Shown: positions 61,326 to 64,000 of the stretch, piece after piece
How positions within the stretch are numbered: the first letter of the stretch is position 1
How the letters are laid out: the number at the start of each line of letters is the position of its first letter
Assembly: GCF_020618475.1 (NCBI RefSeq)
Contig: NZ_CP085335.1
Location: 2,170,001 to 2,234,000, forward strand
Origin: Haladaptatus halobius
GTDB taxonomy: Archaea; Halobacteriota; Halobacteria; Halobacteriales; Haladaptataceae
DNA: 64,000 nt
Reading direction: 5' to 3'
The notes under the pieces: model-generated
Database searches by the model: none
Told to the model about the DNA's origin: nothing
What the model saw: the letters and a program-made list of their open reading frames with translations, nothing else
Made by a program: the position numbers and the translations under genes

Positions 61326-62276
61326 ATGAAAGAGCAACTTCCCGACGTGCAGGCGACGGAACCCGACGTGACGGTTGGGCTGAATCGGGTCGGCGTGACG
61401 GGGGTCGAGAAGCTGGTCGAAATCGCCCGACCCGACAAGCGACCCTACGTCCTGACCGCCGAGTTCGACGTGTTGGTCGACCTGCCGAGTTGGCGCAAAG
61501 GTGCGGACATGAGCCGGAACATGGAGGTCGTCGACGAGGTGCTGGAAGACGCCGTCAGCGAGCCGACCTACCGCGTCGAAGATGTGTGCGGCGACGCCGC
61601 GGAGCGCCTGCTGGAGAAGCACGACTACACGACGAAAGCCGAGGTCAGCATGGAAGCGGAGTTCATGGTGCGCGACACGACGCCGGAGAGCGAGCGCCCG
61701 ACGCAGGCCATGGTGGACATCGTCGCCAGCGCTACGGCCACGGACGAGGAGACGAAAGAGGAGATCGGCGCGCGCGTCACTGGCATGACGGTCTGTCCCT
61801 GCTCGCAGGGCATGATGAGCGGACGCGCGAGGGAGAAACTCCTCAACCTCGGCGTCGGCGAGCGGGAAGTCCGGGAGTTTCTGCGCGACGTGCCGCAGGC
61901 CGGACACTCCCAGCGCGGGCACGCAACCCTGACGGTCGAGAGCGAGGGCGCGCCGGAGGTCGACCTCCACGAACTCATCGAAGTCGCGCGGGGTTCGATG
62001 AGTGCGCGCATCTACAACCTCGCCAAGCGTCCCGACGAAGACCGCATGACCTACAACTCCCACGCCAACGCGAAGTTCGTCGAGGACTGCGTGCGCGACA
62101 TGGCCCACGGCGTGGTCGAGGCGTTCCCCGACCTGCCGGACGACGCGGTGGTGACGATGAAACAGAGCAACGACGAATCCATCCACCAGCACAACGCCCA
62201 CGCCGAGCGAGTCGCGGAGGTCGGGACGCTCCGCGAGGAAGTCGCGGAATCGAAGGGCGAAGCGGACGGCGAGTAG
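61326..62276 (+). CDS. mptA: GTP cyclohydrolase MptA
   Basis: A 316-residue Fe(II)-dependent GTP cyclohydrolase of the archaeal tetrahydropterin pathway (forms 7,8-dihydroneopterin 2',3'-cyclic phosphate). [38 protein letters not shown] (metal Cys) and [18 protein letters not shown], plus [17 protein letters not shown], match the MptA/FolE2 family. Start at [15 protein letters not shown], where GAGGGAC precedes the ATG; 16 earlier codons are not needed. Confidence 0.93.
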   Translation: MKEQLPDVQATEPDVTVGLNRVGVTGVEKLVEIARPDKRPYVLTAEFDVLVDLPSWRKGADMSRNMEVVDEVLEDAVSEPTYRVEDVCGDAAERLLEKHDYTTKAEVSMEAEFMVRDTTPESERPTQAMVDIVASATATDEETKEEIGARVTGMTVCPCSQGMMSGRAREKLLNLGVGEREVREFLRDVPQAGHSQRGHATLTVESEGAPEVDLHELIEVARGSMSARIYNLAKRPDEDRMTYNSHANAKFVEDCVRDMAHGVVEAFPDLPDDAVVTMKQSNDESIHQHNAHAERVAEVGTLREEVAESKGEADGE

Positions 62277-62316
62277 GCGTAATTCGCCCCCTCGAATCGT
62301 CAGAATTATAACGTAA

Positions 62317-62544
62317 CGCGAACACGACGGCGATACGAGCGACCGGGATACGCTTCTGTTCGCTATTCTCGTCGTGGTTTTCGGCGGTTTCATCTACACC
62401 GGCAACGGCACCGGCTTGAATCCAAACACCGGGTTTTGGTTCATGAACTTCGGATTGGTCGGCCTCTTCGAAAGTTTGGCCGACGTCTGGCGGAGTGATA
62501 GCGTCGGTCGATGGGAGTCAAGAGGACCGCTACTCGAACAGTAG
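62317..62544 (+). pseudogene. Small membrane-protein remnant without start
   Basis: After a TAA at 62314, a frame reads REHDGDTSDRDTLLFAILVV, VVFGGFIYTGNGTGLNPNTG, FWFMNFGLVGLFESLADVWR and ends ...GPLLEQ at TAG 62542. It has a clear helix, a conserved-looking TGNGTGLNPNTGFWF loop and a second helix, but no usable start. It probably lost its 5' end. The rest of the 432-bp gap (to 62708) shows no gene. Confidence 0.5.
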
Positions 62545-62708
62545 CAGCGAACTCGACTCCGTCGAAATCTATCGTACGAGGATGACATAGCCATATGCAA
62601 GCGTCGCAAACTCGCCTTCGTCCACGTATTCGAAACCCATCAGCGAGAAATACCTTCCAAATTGCGCGGTCGTAACACGTATTCCGCAGGGTGACGAACC
62701 TGTCGCGC

Positions 62709-64000
62709 ATGATAGGCATCGTCGGGGGAGGAATCGCCGGACTGGCAGCCGCCCACCGCCTCCAACAGCACGACTACGACGTGCAGGTGTTCGAAGCGAG
62801 CGACGACCTCGGCGGACTCGCCGCGACCTACGAGACAAACGGCGACCGCATCGAGAAGTTCTACCACCACCTCTCGGCGTCCGAGCAGACGATCATCGAC
62901 CTCATCGAGGAACTCGGTCTCGGCGACGATCTGGAGTGGCCCATCGGGAAGAATGCCTACTATGTCGACGGCGTCGTCCACCCACTCGACAAGCCGTGGG
63001 AAATCTTGGCGTACCCGCACATGAGCGTCTACGACAAGTTCCGCCTGACCCTGTTGACGCAGGAGATCGACATTCGCGGCGGAATTCCGAAGTTCGACAG
63101 CTACGAACGTCTCGAGGATTTCGAGGACGTCCCCATCAAACAGTTCCTGCTCGACCACACCTCGCGCGGCGTCTACGAGAACTTCTTCGAACCGCTGCTC
63201 GACGCGAAGTTCGGGAGCAGAAAGGAGGATGTGAGCGCCGCGTGGCTCCTCGGGCGTATCAAGTTCCGCGGCGAGCGCGACCTGCTCCGCGGCGAACCGC
63301 TCGGCTACCTCCGCGGCGGGTTCGGTCGGCTCATCGACGCGCTCGTCGAGGAAGTCGGCGAGGAGAACATCACGACCGGCGTACGCGTGACCGACCTCGA
63401 CACCGAAGACGGCGAAGTGCGATCGCTCACGACGGAAGCGATGCGGAGCACTGAGGTCACGACCACCGCCGCTGACGGCGGGACGACCGAGACGCACGAC
63501 GTGAACGGGGTCGTCGTCGCCGCGATGCCGAATGTCCTCGAAGACCTGACCGGCTACGAGTGTGAGGTCGACTTTCAGGGTGCGGTATGCGCGCTCGTGA
63601 CGATGGAGGAGTCGATCACTGACACCTACTGGCTCAACATCGGCCACGACGCCCCCTTCGGGGCGCTCATCGAGCACACGAACTACATCCCGCCGGAGCG
63701 ATACGGCGGCGACCACCTTCTCTACGTCGCCAGCTACATCCAAGATTACGCGGAAGAGCTCTGGCAGATGAACGACGACGAGATAGAGGAACTGTGGCTC
63801 GACCACATCGAGGAGATGTTTCCGCAGTGGAACCGCGACTCGGTGAAAGAGTTCCGCCTCGCGCGCAACCCCCGCGCCGCGCCCGTCTACGAGCGCGGCT
63901 ACCTCGACATGGTCGTCCCCTTCGACCTCGGCGACGACATCGCCGACGGCATCTACTACGCCGGGATGGCGAGCAAGGCGCAGTATCCGGAGCGCAGTCT
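62709..64000 (+). CDS. FAD-dependent oxidoreductase, amine-oxidase fold (3' end outside window)
   Basis: The first 430 residues of a protoporphyrinogen-oxidase/amine-oxidase-fold flavoprotein. MIGIVGGGIAGLAAAHRLQQ is the dinucleotide motif, VQVFEASDDLGGLAATYETN the second FAD segment, and EKFYHHLSASEQTIIDLIEE and GYLRGGFGRLIDALVEEVGE support the fold. The segment near the end (DDIADGIYYAGMASKAQYPE) precedes a third FAD region that is cut off. Related proteins act in isoprenoid, sugar (UDP-galactopyranose mutase-like) or carotenoid chemistry; substrate not predictable. Start at ATG 62709. Confidence 0.88.
   Translation, partial: MIGIVGGGIAGLAAAHRLQQHDYDVQVFEASDDLGGLAATYETNGDRIEKFYHHLSASEQTIIDLIEELGLGDDLEWPIGKNAYYVDGVVHPLDKPWEILAYPHMSVYDKFRLTLLTQEIDIRGGIPKFDSYERLEDFEDVPIKQFLLDHTSRGVYENFFEPLLDAKFGSRKEDVSAAWLLGRIKFRGERDLLRGEPLGYLRGGFGRLIDALVEEVGEENITTGVRVTDLDTEDGEVRSLTTEAMRSTEVTTTAADGGTTETHDVNGVVVAAMPNVLEDLTGYECEVDFQGAVCALVTMEESITDTYWLNIGHDAPFGALIEHTNYIPPERYGGDHLLYVASYIQDYAEELWQMNDDEIEELWLDHIEEMFPQWNRDSVKEFRLARNPRAAPVYERGYLDMVVPFDLGDDIADGIYYAGMASKAQYPERS

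Noticed and set aside
1..64000. CRISPR array or cas genes
   Set aside because: No regularly spaced identical repeats and no Cas-like proteins were seen; the only tandem repeats (59002-59070) are three imperfect copies without spacers.
1..64000. Insertion sequences or transposase genes
   Set aside because: No transposase-like protein, DDE motif or paired terminal inverted repeats were recognised anywhere in the window.

Overview
The window is chromosomal DNA of a halophilic archaeon (class Halobacteria). Predicted proteins are strongly acidic, the DNA is GC-rich, secretion signals are of the Tat (twin-arginine) type, promoters are archaeal TATA boxes that often leave almost no 5' leader, and several families are ones I know only from haloarchaea. 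Archaea-typical functions include TrmY, Pus10, MptA, a class I HMG-CoA reductase, SecDF without SecA, NurA/HerA and ribose-1,5-bisphosphate isomerase. I cannot name the genus from sequence alone.

Layout. 0-8 kb: small membrane protein, SAM methyltransferase, tRNA-Pro(CGG) with a degenerate copy of its 3' part nearby, trmY, a Tat-exported anchored protein, a GT2 glycosyltransferase, a GlmU-type sugar nucleotidylyltransferase, a broken PQQ-type beta-propeller gene and pus10. 8-11.8 kb: DUF892 protein, a DUF5789-like protein, a frameshifted propeller gene, a short ERCC4 nuclease and rnhB. 11.9-15.4 kb: a five-gene operon (DUF1059, OsmC, ArsM-like methyltransferase, two membrane proteins) below a helix-turn-helix regulator. 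15.5-20.8 kb: an ATP-grasp/low-molecular-weight phosphatase pair, a broken RCK membrane protein, secD-secF. 20.9-26.3 kb: sugar and nucleoside metabolism (PfkB kinase, R15P isomerase, deoC), DUF63, GNAT and a mechanosensitive-channel-like protein. 26.6-31 kb: three decayed exported-protein genes around an intact tRNA methylthiotransferase gene. 31-33.3 kb: a probable metal-homeostasis module (CDF exporter, 57-residue Cys-rich protein, divergent HxlR regulator with a Cys-rich tail). 33.8-36.2 kb: trkA-trkH. 36.4-47.6 kb: map, a Thr-rich exported solenoid-like protein, asparaginase, a broken MBL-like gene, icd, cupin, zinc-ribbon proteins, hmgA, a GNAT, a lipoprotein, a YtcJ-type amidohydrolase and a decayed membrane gene. 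47.7-51.2 kb: nadA-nadB-nadC behind an 11-bp inverted repeat. 51.2-58.9 kb: inositol-monophosphatase-family enzyme, zinc finger, gpmI, SnoaL-like protein, nurA, herA, uspA. 59-64 kb: a repeat and hairpin-rich spacer, a KaiC-type ATPase, NAD kinase, mptA and a partial FAD oxidoreductase.

The housekeeping genes look intact. Seven identifiable genes, nearly all exported or accessory, carry stop codons or frameshifts, and two more membrane-protein fragments are 5'-truncated or frameshifted. Five of the stops are one substitution from a Trp or Glu codon. This suggests real gene decay in accessory functions, though uncorrected assembly errors could explain the single-frameshift cases. The most promising candidates for something undescribed are the Cys-rich metal module (31.1-32.8 kb), the OsmC/methyltransferase operon (12.0-14.3 kb), the possible nad operator, and the repeat/hairpin spacer at 59 kb.
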